From CAVRAW01 sp963716135 (GTDB lineage: Bacteria; Planctomycetota; Planctomycetia; Pirellulales; JADZDJ01), in contig OY970289.1 of NCBI GenBank assembly GCA_963716135.1, positions 124,001 through 188,000 on the forward strand: a stretch of 64,000 nt of DNA, read 5' to 3'. Of the stretch, positions 49,936 to 58,219 are shown piece by piece (within the stretch, counting starts at the first letter, position 1; the number at the start of each line of letters is the position of its first letter). The position numbers were made by a program, and so were the translations under genes. The notes under the pieces are model-generated. The model was not told the DNA's origin. It did no database searches and worked only from the letters and a program-made list of their open reading frames with translations.

Positions 49936-49953
49936 CTGAGTTCATCTGTGTTC
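49924..49953. repeat. Inverted repeat, right arm
   Basis: Starts ATCTGTGTTCATCTGAG. Overlaps the start codon of the GxxExxY gene (49935). The gatA stop lies 15 bases beyond it. Confidence 0.85.
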
Positions 49954-49967
49954 TCTTGATCATCAAT

Positions 49968-51506
49968 TCAGTGCGGCGGTTTTCGCGTGTGCCAGTCGGT
50001 GGCGGTTTGGAACATGTGGGCGGCGCGGAGCAGGCGATCCTCTTCCAGCGGCGGGCCTTGCAGTTGCAGTCCGATCGGCAACCCGCTTTTGCTGAATCCG
50101 CAGGGGAACGAAATTCCGCCGACGCCTGCCAAGTTGGCGCTGACGGTGTACAGATCGACCAGATACATCGCTAGCGGGTCGTCGCTTTTTTCGCCGATTT
50201 TGAAGGCGGGGGTGCTCGTGACAGGGCCCGCGATCAGGTCGACTTCTTTGAACGCGTCGTCGTAATCCTGGCGGATCAGGCGGCGCACTTTCAGCGCTTT
50301 GAGATAGTAGGCATCGTAGTAGCCTGCGCTCAGGGCGTATGTGCCCAGCATGATGCGGCGTTTCACCTCCGCCCCGAATCCTTCGGCGCACGATTGTCGG
50401 TACATCCGCACCAGCGGGTTGTCCAATTCTTCCAGCGCCGCGGTTTTTCCGGCCGCTTGCAATTGTTTGGCTTCCTCGGCCAGGCGTGCGTTCATTTTCG
50501 CCACGTCGGTGCGATAGCCGTAGTGCACGCCGTCGTAACGCGCCAAATTGCTCGAGGCTTCGCAGGGCGCGATGATGTAGTAGGTGGCGACGCCGTACTT
50601 CGCGTGCGGCATCGAAAGTTCTTTGACTTGCGCCCCGAGCGATTGATACACGCCGAACGCCTCGCGCACGGCGGATTCCACTTCAGCGTCGAGGCCGGGC
50701 CCGAAATGTTCGCGCACCAAGCCCAGGCGCAGACCGTCGAGCGGCTTGTTGATGGTTTGCGAATACGGCGGCACGGGCACTTTCAACGACGTCGAATCGC
50801 ATGGATCGTGGCCGGCAATGGCTTCCAGCAACAGTGCGGCATCTTCCGCGGTGCGAGCCAACGGCCCGATCTGATCCAAGCTGCTGGCAAACGCCACCAT
50901 TCCATAGCGGCTCACGCGGCCATAGGTCGGCTTCATTCCAGTCACGCCGCACAGGCCGGCGGGCTGGCGGATCGAGCCGCCGGTGTCGGTGCCGATCGAC
51001 AGACAGGCCATTCGCGCCGCCACACTGGCCGCCGCGCCGCCGCTGGAGCCGCCGGGAATGCACTCGAGATTCCATGGATTCCGCGTGGGAAAGAACGCGG
51101 AGTTTTCGTTGGAGCCCCCCATCGCGAACTCGTCCAGGTTCGTGCGCCCCAGGAAGACAGCGTCGGCGGCCCGAAGCTTTTGGATAATCGTGGCGTCGTA
51201 CGGCGGCCGGAAATCGGCCAGTATCTTCGACCCGCAGGTTGTGAGTTCGCCTTTGGCGGAGATTAGATCCTTCACAGCGACCGGCAGACCGGCAAGCAAA
51301 CCGACCGAGTGCTTTTTGGCGCGACGGTCGTCGATCGCATGCGCCTGCTTGAGCGCAGCGTCGGCGTCGTAGCGCAAAAACGCCTTTACTTTGGGATCGC
51401 ACTTTTCAATCTGCGCGATGAACGCCTGGGTGATTTCCACCGACGTTAGCCGGTGGGCGTTCAGATCGGCCAATAGCTCGGTGGCGGTGCGGTCGACCAG
51501 CGACAT
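49968..51506 (-). CDS. gatA: Asp-tRNA(Asn)/Glu-tRNA(Gln) amidotransferase subunit A
   Basis: 512 residues, intact. It is the amidase-signature subunit that frees ammonia from glutamine or asparagine. The catalytic triad region is seen as A-V-K-D-L-I-S with Lys, G-G-S-S-G-G, and G-T-D-T-G-G-S-I-R with the cis-Ser and nucleophile Ser. Follows gatC by about 90 bases in the same direction. Confidence 0.96.
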   Translation of the reverse strand: MSLVDRTATELLADLNAHRLTSVEITQAFIAQIEKCDPKVKAFLRYDADAALKQAHAIDDRRAKKHSVGLLAGLPVAVKDLISAKGELTTCGSKILADFRPPYDATIIQKLRAADAVFLGRTNLDEFAMGGSNENSAFFPTRNPWNLECIPGGSSGGAAASVAARMACLSIGTDTGGSIRQPAGLCGVTGMKPTYGRVSRYGMVAFASSLDQIGPLARTAEDAALLLEAIAGHDPCDSTSLKVPVPPYSQTINKPLDGLRLGLVREHFGPGLDAEVESAVREAFGVYQSLGAQVKELSMPHAKYGVATYYIIAPCEASSNLARYDGVHYGYRTDVAKMNARLAEEAKQLQAAGKTAALEELDNPLVRMYRQSCAEGFGAEVKRRIMLGTYALSAGYYDAYYLKALKVRRLIRQDYDDAFKEVDLIAGPVTSTPAFKIGEKSDDPLAMYLVDLYTVSANLAGVGGISFPCGFSKSGLPIGLQLQGPPLEEDRLLRAAHMFQTATDWHTRKPPH

Positions 51507-51597
51507 GGCGGCATCAAAGGAAAAAAGGCGAGGGGCAAGAACAAAAATGATCCTCGCCTATTGAATCGCTTGCGCGGCGATTCCGCAAGCCGCCGCG

Positions 51598-51900
51598 CTA
51601 TTCGCCCAATACGGCCGGCACCAAATAGAATTGCTCATCGTGCTGCGGAGCGTTCGCCAGCGCCTCGGCGCGATCGAGCGATGGCCGAACTTCATCGGCC
51701 CGAAAAACGTTGGTCATCTCGACGGCGTGGGCCATCGGCTGAACCTTCCGAAAGTTAAGTTCATCGTCCAACTCGCCCAATTGTTCGACGTACGCCACGA
51801 TGCCGCCGAGCTGCTTGGTCATCCGATCCAACTCGTCCGGCGAAAGCAAGAGCCGCCCCAGCAGCGAAACTTTTTCGACGTCTTGGCGAGTAAGGGCCAT
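51598..51900 (-). CDS. gatC: Asp-tRNA(Asn)/Glu-tRNA(Gln) amidotransferase subunit C
   Basis: 100 residues. The small subunit bridging GatA and GatB shows the typical start (L-T-R-Q-D-V-E-K-V-S-L-L-G-R-L) and the C-terminal D-E-Q-F-Y-L-V-P. With gatA and gatB it completes the indirect Gln/Asn-tRNA pathway, fitting the absence of GlnRS that is common in this phylum (not checked here). A GCAGAA-word repeat separates it from rpmB. Confidence 0.93.
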   Translation of the reverse strand: MALTRQDVEKVSLLGRLLLSPDELDRMTKQLGGIVAYVEQLGELDDELNFRKVQPMAHAVEMTNVFRADEVRPSLDRAEALANAPQHDEQFYLVPAVLGE

Positions 51901-51904
51901 GGGA

Positions 51905-51934
51905 AAGGCAGAAGGCAGAAAGCAGAAAGCAGAA
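51905..51934. repeat. GCAGAA-word repeat
   Basis: Near-tandem words GGCAGAA, AGCAGAA fill the gap between the gatC start and the rpmB stop. Matches 14552-14579 in word and spacing. Confidence 0.5.
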
Positions 51935-52225
51935 TTATTCGGCGGTGGCCTTTGCGGTTTTGCCTTCGGAGGAAAGCTTGAACGGGGCGCGGCGCACTAG
52001 CTTCGTGACCGAGCCGCTGCGGATGCATCGGGCACAAACCAGCATGGTGGTGCTGGTGCCGCGGCCGATGGTAACGCGCAGCCGCTGCAGGTTCGGCTTG
52101 AACCGCCGCCGCGCGATGCCGGTGACCTTGGTGCCGACGCCGCCTAAGTACTTGGCCTTACCGCGGGTCGTTACTCGATTCCCGGTGGTGGCCGTCTTGC
52201 CGCAAACTTGACACTGCCGCGCCAT
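51935..52225 (-). CDS. rpmB: Ribosomal protein bL28
   Basis: 96 residues from ATG 52225 (M-A-R-Q-C-Q-V-C-G-K-T), where the family begins; an in-frame upstream start at 52300 adds unconserved sequence. Conserved C-x-x-C-G-K, G-N-R-V-T-T-R-G and the C-terminal C-A-R-C-I-R-S support it. The paired CxxC motifs suggest the zinc-binding version of bL28. First gene of the gatCAB unit. Confidence 0.93.
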   Translation of the reverse strand: MARQCQVCGKTATTGNRVTTRGKAKYLGGVGTKVTGIARRRFKPNLQRLRVTIGRGTSTTMLVCARCIRSGSVTKLVRRAPFKLSSEGKTAKATAE

Positions 52226-52327
52226 CGCAAACCTCAACTTCTCAATTTTCACGTGCCAGAAAATGTAAACGACCATTGTACCTGTTTGAAGCCGTCCCAC
52301 AAGCCGGAATCGATCGCACTGCGACTG

Positions 52328-53116
52328 TCATCCTCGCACCAGTCGCAGCACTTCGTCCAGCAAAAGACCGTTGGTGCCGATGCCTTCACCGGCGGCAATG
52401 GTGACGTTGCCTTTCCAATCCGTGAAGGTTCCACCGGCCTCTTGCATGATGGGGGGCAGTGGCGCCGCGTCCCAGAGAAACATGGCCGGGTCGACCATCA
52501 CGTCGGCGCGGCCGGTGGCCAATAGCAGATAACCAAAGCCGTCGCCCCAGGTGCGGCCGACTCGTGCGGCTTTGGTCAAGCGCTCAAACACGTCGAGCGA
52601 ACCGCGCTTGTGGAAGCCGGTCAGGCCGCTGGTGCAAAACAGCCCTTCGGCCAACGTTTTTGTTTGCGACACGCGCGCGGGTTTCGGCGGCTGGCTGGCG
52701 CGCACGTGCCAGGCCCCCTGCCCCCGGGCGGCGTAAACCATTTCGTCCATGGCGGGCACGTAGATCACGCCGATGCGGCTTTCGGCTTCATGTTCCACAC
52801 CAATCAGCACGCTATACAACGGCACGCCGTAGATGAACGACTTGGTGCCGTCGATGGGATCCAAAATCCAGCGGACGCCCGAGCTTCCCGGCTGCTCGCC
52901 GAATTCCTCCCCCAAAATGCCGTCTTGCGGAAACGAGGCGGCGATTTGCTCGCGCAGCAGTTGCTCCGCTTCGCGGTCGGCAACGGTCACCGGCGAAGCA
53001 TCCTGCTTCAGGTCCACTTTCAGGCCGTCTTGCCGAAAATAGCGCAGCGTCAAGCGGCCGGCTTCGCGTGCCGCGTCACAGGCAAGTTTCAAACGTGGTG
53101 TAAGCTCATCGGCCAT
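52328..53116 (-). CDS. hisN: Inositol-monophosphatase-family phosphatase (histidinol-phosphatase type)
   Basis: 262 residues. Metal-binding motifs E-E-F-G-E-Q, D-P-I-D-G-T-K-S-F and W-D-A-A-P are present. The W-x-L-D-P-I-D-G-T-K-S-F segment and C-T-S-G-L are close to the HisN type that removes phosphate from histidinol phosphate; generic SuhB-like activity is the alternative. Upstream on the same strand lies the Rrf2 regulator, ten bases away. Confidence 0.8.
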   Translation of the reverse strand: MADELTPRLKLACDAAREAGRLTLRYFRQDGLKVDLKQDASPVTVADREAEQLLREQIAASFPQDGILGEEFGEQPGSSGVRWILDPIDGTKSFIYGVPLYSVLIGVEHEAESRIGVIYVPAMDEMVYAARGQGAWHVRASQPPKPARVSQTKTLAEGLFCTSGLTGFHKRGSLDVFERLTKAARVGRTWGDGFGYLLLATGRADVMVDPAMFLWDAAPLPPIMQEAGGTFTDWKGNVTIAAGEGIGTNGLLLDEVLRLVRG

Positions 53117-53125
53117 GCAGACAAG

Positions 53126-53722
53126 TTAACCGGCGGGCAGCATGCTGCCAACGGTAGGTGAAGGGGCGACAGATGGATCGCGAGAGCAGAGACAGCCGAG
53201 CGGGCGAAAGGATCGAGGAACGGGGGACCGAACGTTTCCCTCGTTCCTCGTTCCTTGGCGCCTAACTGGCGACGTGGGCGCCGTCGGGCCGGCACTGGTC
53301 GAATCGACGGTCTCGCCTGTGCGGCGACGCCCCGGCATGAGCGCCGACAGCCTGATGTTGGCAAGCTGTCGCCGCGCGGTGTTGCAAACCTCATCCAGCG
53401 CGGCGGTGAGCTTGGCCATCGCATCGGCGGACAAGCCCTCTACGGCCGGCGGTTTGGCATTCAGCGGACCATCCACCGCTTCGATCAAATCCAAAAGCGA
53501 AATCTCGTCCGGCGATTTTCGTAACACATAACCGCCGTCCACGCCGCGGGTGGATTTCAAAATGCCGTTGGTGACCAAATTGCGTAGAATCTGCAACAGG
53601 AAACGTTCTGGCATGCGGCCTTGTGCAGCTAGCCGGCTGCACGGAACTGGCGTGTTGGGCTCGGCTTCAGCCAATTGCAAGATCGCCTGCAAGGCATAGC
53701 CCACAGTACGCGAGAGCTTCAT
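53126..53722 (-). CDS. Rrf2-family transcriptional regulator
   Basis: 198 residues from ATG 53722 (M-K-L-S-R-T-V-G-Y-A-L-Q-A-I-L-Q-L-A). The winged helix-turn-helix occupies about 1-80, with R-G-V-D-G-G-Y-V-L as the wing and D-L-I-E-A-V-D-G-P after it. The three Cys of the IscR/NsrR cluster site are not in the usual place, so it may be cluster-free. The last 60 residues are unusual Arg/Ser/Pro-rich sequence, possibly read out of frame. Confidence 0.85.
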   Translation of the reverse strand: MKLSRTVGYALQAILQLAEAEPNTPVPCSRLAAQGRMPERFLLQILRNLVTNGILKSTRGVDGGYVLRKSPDEISLLDLIEAVDGPLNAKPPAVEGLSADAMAKLTAALDEVCNTARRQLANIRLSALMPGRRRTGETVDSTSAGPTAPTSPVRRQGTRNEGNVRSPVPRSFRPLGCLCSRDPSVAPSPTVGSMLPAG

Positions 53723-53782
53723 AGCAGTGGCCTTCCAATCTGCGACCGAAGGCCTGACCACAATTCCTTTGCGATCAATCCG

Positions 53783-53920
53783 CTATGCCCGATTTAATTC
53801 CCAAACCTGCATAGCGCGGCCTACGATCCTGCTGTAGGGGTGAACTATATGTTTGACGTGTTTGCTCCCCGCTGTCCCTTTAAGTCGTTCGACTCGTTCG
53901 ACGACAAGCGAATGAAGCAC
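53783..53920 (-). CDS. Possible short ORF downstream of a consensus promoter
   Basis: GTG at 53920 would give 45 residues ending at TAG 53783; GTG at 53922 in another frame gives 25. Both follow a strong Shine-Dalgarno site, AAAGGAGGT at 53931-53939, at spacing 10 and 8. The transcript may instead be a leader for the Rrf2 gene or a small RNA. The peptides are unrecognised. Confidence 0.3.
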   Translation of the reverse strand: MLHSLVVERVERLKGTAGSKHVKHIVHPYSRIVGRAMQVWELNRA

Positions 53921-54054
53921 ACTGTTTGCCACCTCCTTTCTGCGAATAGATGCCAAACGATTGTTGACGCGTCCGACAAGAACGTCGAACTTCGCTATCC
54001 GACACGACGAATTGCCTAGCTGGCTCGACGTGCTTCTTCCCCTAGACAAGCAGG

Positions 54055-54083
54055 ATAATATCCACCCCGCTGCAGAATGTCAA
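54055..54083 (-). promoter_or_regulatory. Near-consensus sigma-70 promoter
   Basis: On the minus strand: TTGACA (54083-54078), a 17-nt spacer and TATTAT (54060-54055). Perfect -35 and five of six at -10. Transcription would run leftward from about 54047 through a 9-base ideal Shine-Dalgarno site toward the Rrf2 regulator. I found no comparably good promoter elsewhere in the window. Confidence 0.7.
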
Positions 54084-54139
54084 ACATTTCCCCCAGGTGG
54101 AAGCGATTTGCTCAGAGGCCGACGTGAGAGCCGGTCGTG

Positions 54140-54757
54140 TCAATTGGTTAGTTTGCCCTGCGAGGCGGCCTGCGGCACCACCTCGGCCTGCCGCCGACGT
54201 TCCCGCCATAGAGCATGCCAAAACAGCATGGCTGCGCCGATGACCAATAGGCTGTCGGCGATGTTGAATACCGGCCAATCGAAGCCGATGGCGCGAATTT
54301 CGAAGTGCATCCAATCGCGGACTGCATAGACACGGTCGCCGGCTTGATGCGCGGCGGTGGCCACATGCCAAGTCAGCCCCGGCAGCCCCAGGCGATCGTA
54401 GAGATTTCCGAAAATTCCCCCCATCACCAACCCCAGCGAGCACGTCAGCCACGGGTCCCGCGCCCCTCCGGCCAGGAACAGCCAATAGATGATGCCTGCC
54501 GCGGCCAGCATCGACAATGCCGCAAATGCCCAGGTCATGCCGTGCCCCAGTCCGAAAAGTGCGCCTTCGTTGACGCTTTTGGTGAGGCTGAAAACGCCAG
54601 GCACGAGCACAATGGTAGCGCCATCGAACGACTGGGGCCCCTCTTTCGACAACTCCGCAAAGATCCAATGCTTGCTCGCCAGATCGATGGCACTGCCGCC
54701 GGCGGCCAGCGCGAGGAACAAGAGCAAGCGCGAAAGTGGCACAGGAATTTCAGCCAT
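54140..54757 (-). CDS. lspA: Lipoprotein signal peptidase
   Basis: 205 residues from ATG 54757 (M-A-E-I-P-V-P). It cleaves signal peptides of prolipoproteins in the inner membrane. Four membrane segments and the catalytic aspartates, in G-N-L-Y-D-R and N-I-A-D-S, are visible. The lipoproteins in this window are possible substrates. A dyad separates it from the DksA-like gene. Confidence 0.94.
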   Translation of the reverse strand: MAEIPVPLSRLLLFLALAAGGSAIDLASKHWIFAELSKEGPQSFDGATIVLVPGVFSLTKSVNEGALFGLGHGMTWAFAALSMLAAAGIIYWLFLAGGARDPWLTCSLGLVMGGIFGNLYDRLGLPGLTWHVATAAHQAGDRVYAVRDWMHFEIRAIGFDWPVFNIADSLLVIGAAMLFWHALWRERRRQAEVVPQAASQGKLTN

Positions 54758-54780
54758 CCGTGATCTCGCGGATCGAGCGA

Positions 54781-54872
54781 CTAGCAATTAGCGATCAGCA
54801 ACTATGCCGACAAAAATTATCAGCATCCCTGGAATCATGCAATCGGACTTCCGGCTAGCCGCTAATTGCTAG
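54781..54872. repeat. CTAGCAATTAGC-word inverted repeat
   Basis: Perfect 13-bp inverted pair: CTAGCAATTAGCG at 54781-54793 and CGCTAATTGCTAG at 54860-54872, with further related words around both and a loop of 66 bases. Sits between the DksA-like gene and lspA. Confidence 0.6.
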
Positions 54873-54888
54873 CCGCTAGTTGCCGCTC

Positions 54889-55263
54889 TTAGCCCTTGGC
54901 TTCCATGGCGGAGGCGCACTTCACGCACAGTGCCGTGTAAGGGATGGCCTGCAAGCGCAATTTGGGAATCTTCGCGCCGCACTCTTCGCAGTCGCCGTAG
55001 GTGCCGGCTTCGATGCGCTCCAGCGCCGACTCGACGGCCGTCAACGTACCCTCCTCGTTCTCCATCAGGCTGAGGGTAAATTCCTGCTCGAAATTATCGC
55101 TGCCCAGATCGGCCATGTGGATCGGCATGCTCGACAAATCGCCGTTGGCCTCGGCGCGATTCTTCTTCAGCGCCGCATCGGCCAACTGGTTCACGTCCCC
55201 CCGCAGGCGTGCCCGCAACGACACCAACAGTTCCTTGTATTCCTTCGTCTCAGCCTTCTTCAT
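54889..55263 (-). CDS. DksA/TraR-family zinc-finger protein
   Basis: 124 residues. N-terminal coiled coil (K-K-A-E-T-K-E-Y-K-E-L-L) and C-terminal zinc finger C-E-E-C-G-A-K-I-P, then C-V-K-C. Such proteins bind the RNA polymerase secondary channel and alter promoter response to nutrient stress. The acidic D-x-D/E tip residues typical of DksA are not certain here. Upstream of lspA on the same strand. Confidence 0.88.
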   Translation of the reverse strand: MKKAETKEYKELLVSLRARLRGDVNQLADAALKKNRAEANGDLSSMPIHMADLGSDNFEQEFTLSLMENEEGTLTAVESALERIEAGTYGDCEECGAKIPKLRLQAIPYTALCVKCASAMEAKG

Positions 55264-55512
55264 CGTTCAAATCTCCGAGCGGTGAAAACTCTGGGGAGGA
55301 TCGGTTCGGTGCTGACAGACTTGCGATTATAGATGCCCCGCCACAGGGTGTCAAAGGTCCGGTATTCATCGGCTCGTAGCGCAGATCGGACTATTTGGTG
55401 ATTTGCCGCGGCTGCGCACCATCCCCCTTTCGGCTTTCGGATTGTCGCTAGCTAATCTAAACTAAAATGTTTGGGCCCTTTCAGCACTTATCACAAGGCG
55501 CGACTTATTAGC

Positions 55513-56914
55513 GTGGTTTCAAAAACCGCCGTCGCTTTCCAGCGGTGCGTTTCGCCCGATTGTGGGACCACTTACGGCGTGGACGAAGCGCGCGTGGCCT
55601 GCCAGTGCGGCCACTTGCTCGACGTCGCGTACGAGTGGGATCGTCTGCGCCCGCCCAGCGAGCTGAAGTGGTTCGAAAGCAAATGGTCGCGCCGCAACGA
55701 GCCGCTTTCCTTCAGCGGCGTGTGGCGGTTCCGCGAACTGCTCCCTTTCGCGCCGCCGGAGATGGCGGTCACGATCGGCGAAGGCCAGACCCTGCTGCAA
55801 AACGCATCGGCCGTGGGGAAATACGTGGGGCTCGATCGCGGCCAACTGTTTTTGCAATACGAAGGGATGAATCCCTCGGGCAGCTTCAAAGACAACGGCA
55901 TGTCGGCCGCGTTCACTCACGCGCGGATGATCGGCGCCAAGCGCGCCGCCTGCGCCTCGACGGGAAACACCAGCGCCTCGCTGGCGCTCTATTGTGCCGT
56001 CACCCGGTTGATGAAGGGCATCATCTTCATCGGCTCGGGAAAGATTTCCTACGGCAAGCTTTCACAGGCGCTGGACTACGGCGCGCTGACGGTGCAAATC
56101 GCCGGCGATTTCGACGACGCCATGCAGCGCGTCAAAGAAGTTTCCGCCCAGTTGGGAATCTACCTGGTCAACAGCGTCAATCCGTTCCGGCTCGAGGGGC
56201 AGAAGACCATCATGTTCCGCGTGCTGGAAGCGCTCCGCTGGGAAGTGCCCGATTGGATTGTCGTGCCCGGAGGGAATCTGGGAAACTCCAGCGCAGTTTG
56301 GCAAAGCGTTTTCCGAACTGAAAGAGCTGGGCCTGATCGACCGAATTCCGCGGCTAGCCGTCATCAATGCTGCTGGGGCCAATACGCTCTACGAGCTATT
56401 TGAGCGGCGCGGACTGCGCTGGAACGGCGGGCGGCCGGATGAGCAAATTGTTACTGACTATTACGCCGAGTTGGACGCCGCCCACCGCCGCGCCGACACC
56501 ATCGCCAGCGCCATCGAAATCAATCGCCCCGTGAACCTGGAGAAGTGTTTGCGTGCCTTGGATGTGTGCGACGGCGTGGTGCGCGAAGTGACCGAGCAGG
56601 AAATTCTCGACGCCAAAGCTCAAGTTGGCGCCGGTGGGTTGGGGTGCGAACCGGCCAGCGCCGCCAGTGTCGCGGGGGCCAAAAACCTCGTGGCCGAAGG
56701 CGTAATTGGCCGCGAGCAGCGCGTGGTTTGCATTCTGACCGGCCATCAACTGAAAGACCCAACTGCCACCGTCGCTTATCACACGACCGATCAAGAACAG
56801 TTCAACAAAGTGCTCGGCAGCCGCGGCGTCAAGCGCGCCTCCTTTGCCAACCGCGCCGTGTCGGTCAACAACGACCTCGACGAAATCATCAAAGCCATCC
56901 AACTCTATAGTTAG
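55513..56914 (+). CDS. thrC: Threonine synthase, frameshifted
   Basis: Start GTG 55513 (V-V-S-K-T-A-V-A-F-Q-R-C) is preferred over a TTG at 55471. It converts O-phosphohomoserine to threonine with PLP. A Cys-rich N terminus (C-V-S-P-D-C-G, C-Q-C-G) precedes the PLP lysine in S-G-S-F-K-D-N-G-M. The first frame stops being threonine-synthase-like after N-L-G-N-S-S-A at about 56295; the second frame continues F-G-K-A-F-S-E-L-K-E-L-G to TAG 56914. Total about 467 residues. The break is probably a data indel. Confidence 0.92.
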
Positions 56915-56934
56915 CCCGACGGTGTCAGTCGGGT
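56913..56934 (+). terminator. AGCCCGAC hairpin after thrC
   Basis: CCCGAC at 56915-56920 pairs with GTCGGG at 56928-56933 around a 7-nt loop, starting at the stop codon. Matches the ndk hairpin (6120-6142, minus sense) at most positions. No U-tract. Confidence 0.5.
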
Positions 56935-56955
56935 ACAGCGCAGCGAACGAAAATC

Positions 56956-57762
56956 ATGCCCGCCACCCCTCTCAAGATTGCCGTTCACGGCGCCGCCGGC
57001 CGCATGGGCCAGCGTCTGATCGCGCTGGGTTCGGCCGATAGCGATTTGAAGATCGTTGCCGCCCTGGAATCGGCCGGCCATCCAAAACTGAATCAAGATG
57101 CGGGAACGATCGCCGGCGTGGGACCGATCAATGTGCCGCTGGCTGCAGCGCTTTCGGCGCCGGTCGATGTGGTGATCGATTTCTCCATCCCGGCGGGCAC
57201 GATGGCCATTCTCAAAACATGCCTCGAAAAGAAAATTCCGCTGGTCGTGGCGACCACCGGCTTGGATGCCGGCCAGCAACTGGCGGTGCGCGAAGCGGCC
57301 AAATCCATCCCGCTGCTCTGGTCTCCCAGTATGAGCCTGGCGGTGAACGTGGCAATGAAGCTGGCCGAGATCGCCAGTCGGGCGCTGCGCGATCATCCCA
57401 GCGGCGCGGACGTGGAAATCATCGAGCGGCATCACCGCTTTAAGGAAGACGCCCCCAGCGGCACGGCGTTGAAATTTGGCCAGATCATCGGCGACGCGAT
57501 GGGAATTACCAAATCGCGCCACGGCCGCGAAGGCCGCCCGGGCCAACGCCCGCACAATGAAATTGCGTACCACGCCGTGCGCACTGGCGATAATCCCGGC
57601 GAGCACACGATCGTGTACGGGCTGTTGGGTGAGACGCTGGAACTTTCGGTGCGCGCCACCAGCCGCGATTGCTATGCTCATGGCGCACTTGCGGCTGCGA
57701 AATTCTTGATCGGCAAGCCCGCGGGTTTGTACAACATGAACGACGTGCTGGGACTGCACTAA
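56956..57762 (+). CDS. dapB: 4-hydroxy-tetrahydrodipicolinate reductase
   Basis: 268 residues. It reduces HTPA with NAD(P)H in lysine and diaminopimelate synthesis. The nucleotide loop G-A-A-G-R-M-G-Q, E-I-I-E-R-H-H-R-F-K and D-A-P-S-G-T-A are family signatures. Its TAA at 57760-57762 is the first base pair of the following inverted repeat. Confidence 0.95.
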   Translation: MPATPLKIAVHGAAGRMGQRLIALGSADSDLKIVAALESAGHPKLNQDAGTIAGVGPINVPLAAALSAPVDVVIDFSIPAGTMAILKTCLEKKIPLVVATTGLDAGQQLAVREAAKSIPLLWSPSMSLAVNVAMKLAEIASRALRDHPSGADVEIIERHHRFKEDAPSGTALKFGQIIGDAMGITKSRHGREGRPGQRPHNEIAYHAVRTGDNPGEHTIVYGLLGETLELSVRATSRDCYAHGALAAAKFLIGKPAGLYNMNDVLGLH

Positions 57763-57790
57763 GGCGGAATTTGGAAGGCGGAGGGCGGAA
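57761..57790. repeat. Inverted repeat, left arm
   Basis: Starts AAGGCGGAATTTGGAAGG; partner of 58183-58212 (three mismatches in 30). Confidence 0.85.
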
Positions 57791-57817
57791 GAGAGGAGTT
57801 CGTGAGAAGAGGGCATT

Positions 57818-58174
57818 ATGAAACATACGGATTTGCGCGATCGGACAAAGCGATTTGCGCAGCGGATCGTCCGAATGTTTATGAGTTTGCCTAAGGGCCG
57901 TGCTTCTGATGTATTGGGAACCCAATGCTTGTGAAGTGGCACATCCGTCGCAGCAAATTTTAGGGAGGCCTCCCGAGCCAGATCGAATAAGGAGTTCCTC
58001 TCAAAACTCGGCACTGTCGAAACCGAACTCGATGAAACAGCCCTGTGGTTAGATCTGATCGTCGAGTCCGACTTGTTGCCGGCAACTCGCATGGCGCCGC
58101 TGCAAACGGAAACCGAAGAACTCTTGAAGATCGTGGTGACGATTATCAAGAACCGTAAGCGTCGTCGAGATTAG
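57818..58174 (+). pseudogene. Four-helix-bundle (23S rRNA intervening-sequence) protein, frameshifted
   Basis: ATG 57818: M-K-H-T-D-L-R-D-R-T-K-R-F-A, then F-M-S-L-P-K-G. Near 57922-57935 the frame must change twice. After it comes the family core, S-G-T-S-V-A-A-N-F-R-E-A-S-R-A-R, then A-L-W-L-D-L-I-V-E-S-D-L and E-T-E-E-L-L-K-I-V-V-T-I-I-K-N-R-K, ending TAG 58172-58174. About 117 residues. This is the S23/IVP family. Either the sequence has two indels or the gene is dead. Not visible as a single open frame. Confidence 0.7.
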
Positions 58175-58182
58175 GGTTGTCA

Positions 58183-58212
58183 TTCCGCCTTCCCCCTTCC
58201 GAATTCCGCCTT
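58183..58212. repeat. Inverted repeat, right arm
   Basis: Starts TTCCGCCTTCCCCCTTCC. Ends eight bases before the ATG at 58220. Confidence 0.85.
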
Positions 58213-58219
58213 AAGCAAC

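Larger units (their letters stand above)
49481..49955. mobile_element. Cassette: GxxExxY gene bounded by 30-bp inverted repeats, inside the gatCAB operon
   Basis: Left repeat 49488-49517 and right repeat 49924-49953 are inverted copies of each other at 29 of 30 positions, made of GAACACAGAT-type words. Between them lies only the GxxExxY gene, in the same direction as gatA and gatB. The right repeat encodes the first residues of the protein. A flanking target duplication is not obvious. Mobility is inferred from the inverted repeats and the insertion into an operon that is otherwise contiguous. Confidence 0.5.
57761..58212. mobile_element. Cassette: S23 four-helix-bundle gene bounded by 30-bp inverted repeats
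   Basis: Left arm 57761-57790 and right arm 58183-58212 are inverted copies at 27 of 30 positions, built of GGCGGAA-type words. The gene inside is a degenerate four-helix-bundle protein. The dyad starts on the dapB stop codon and ends just before the next start (58220), so the element sits exactly between two genes. The architecture resembles rRNA intervening sequences, which pair a stem with an S23-type ORF, but here it is outside rRNA. Confidence 0.5.
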
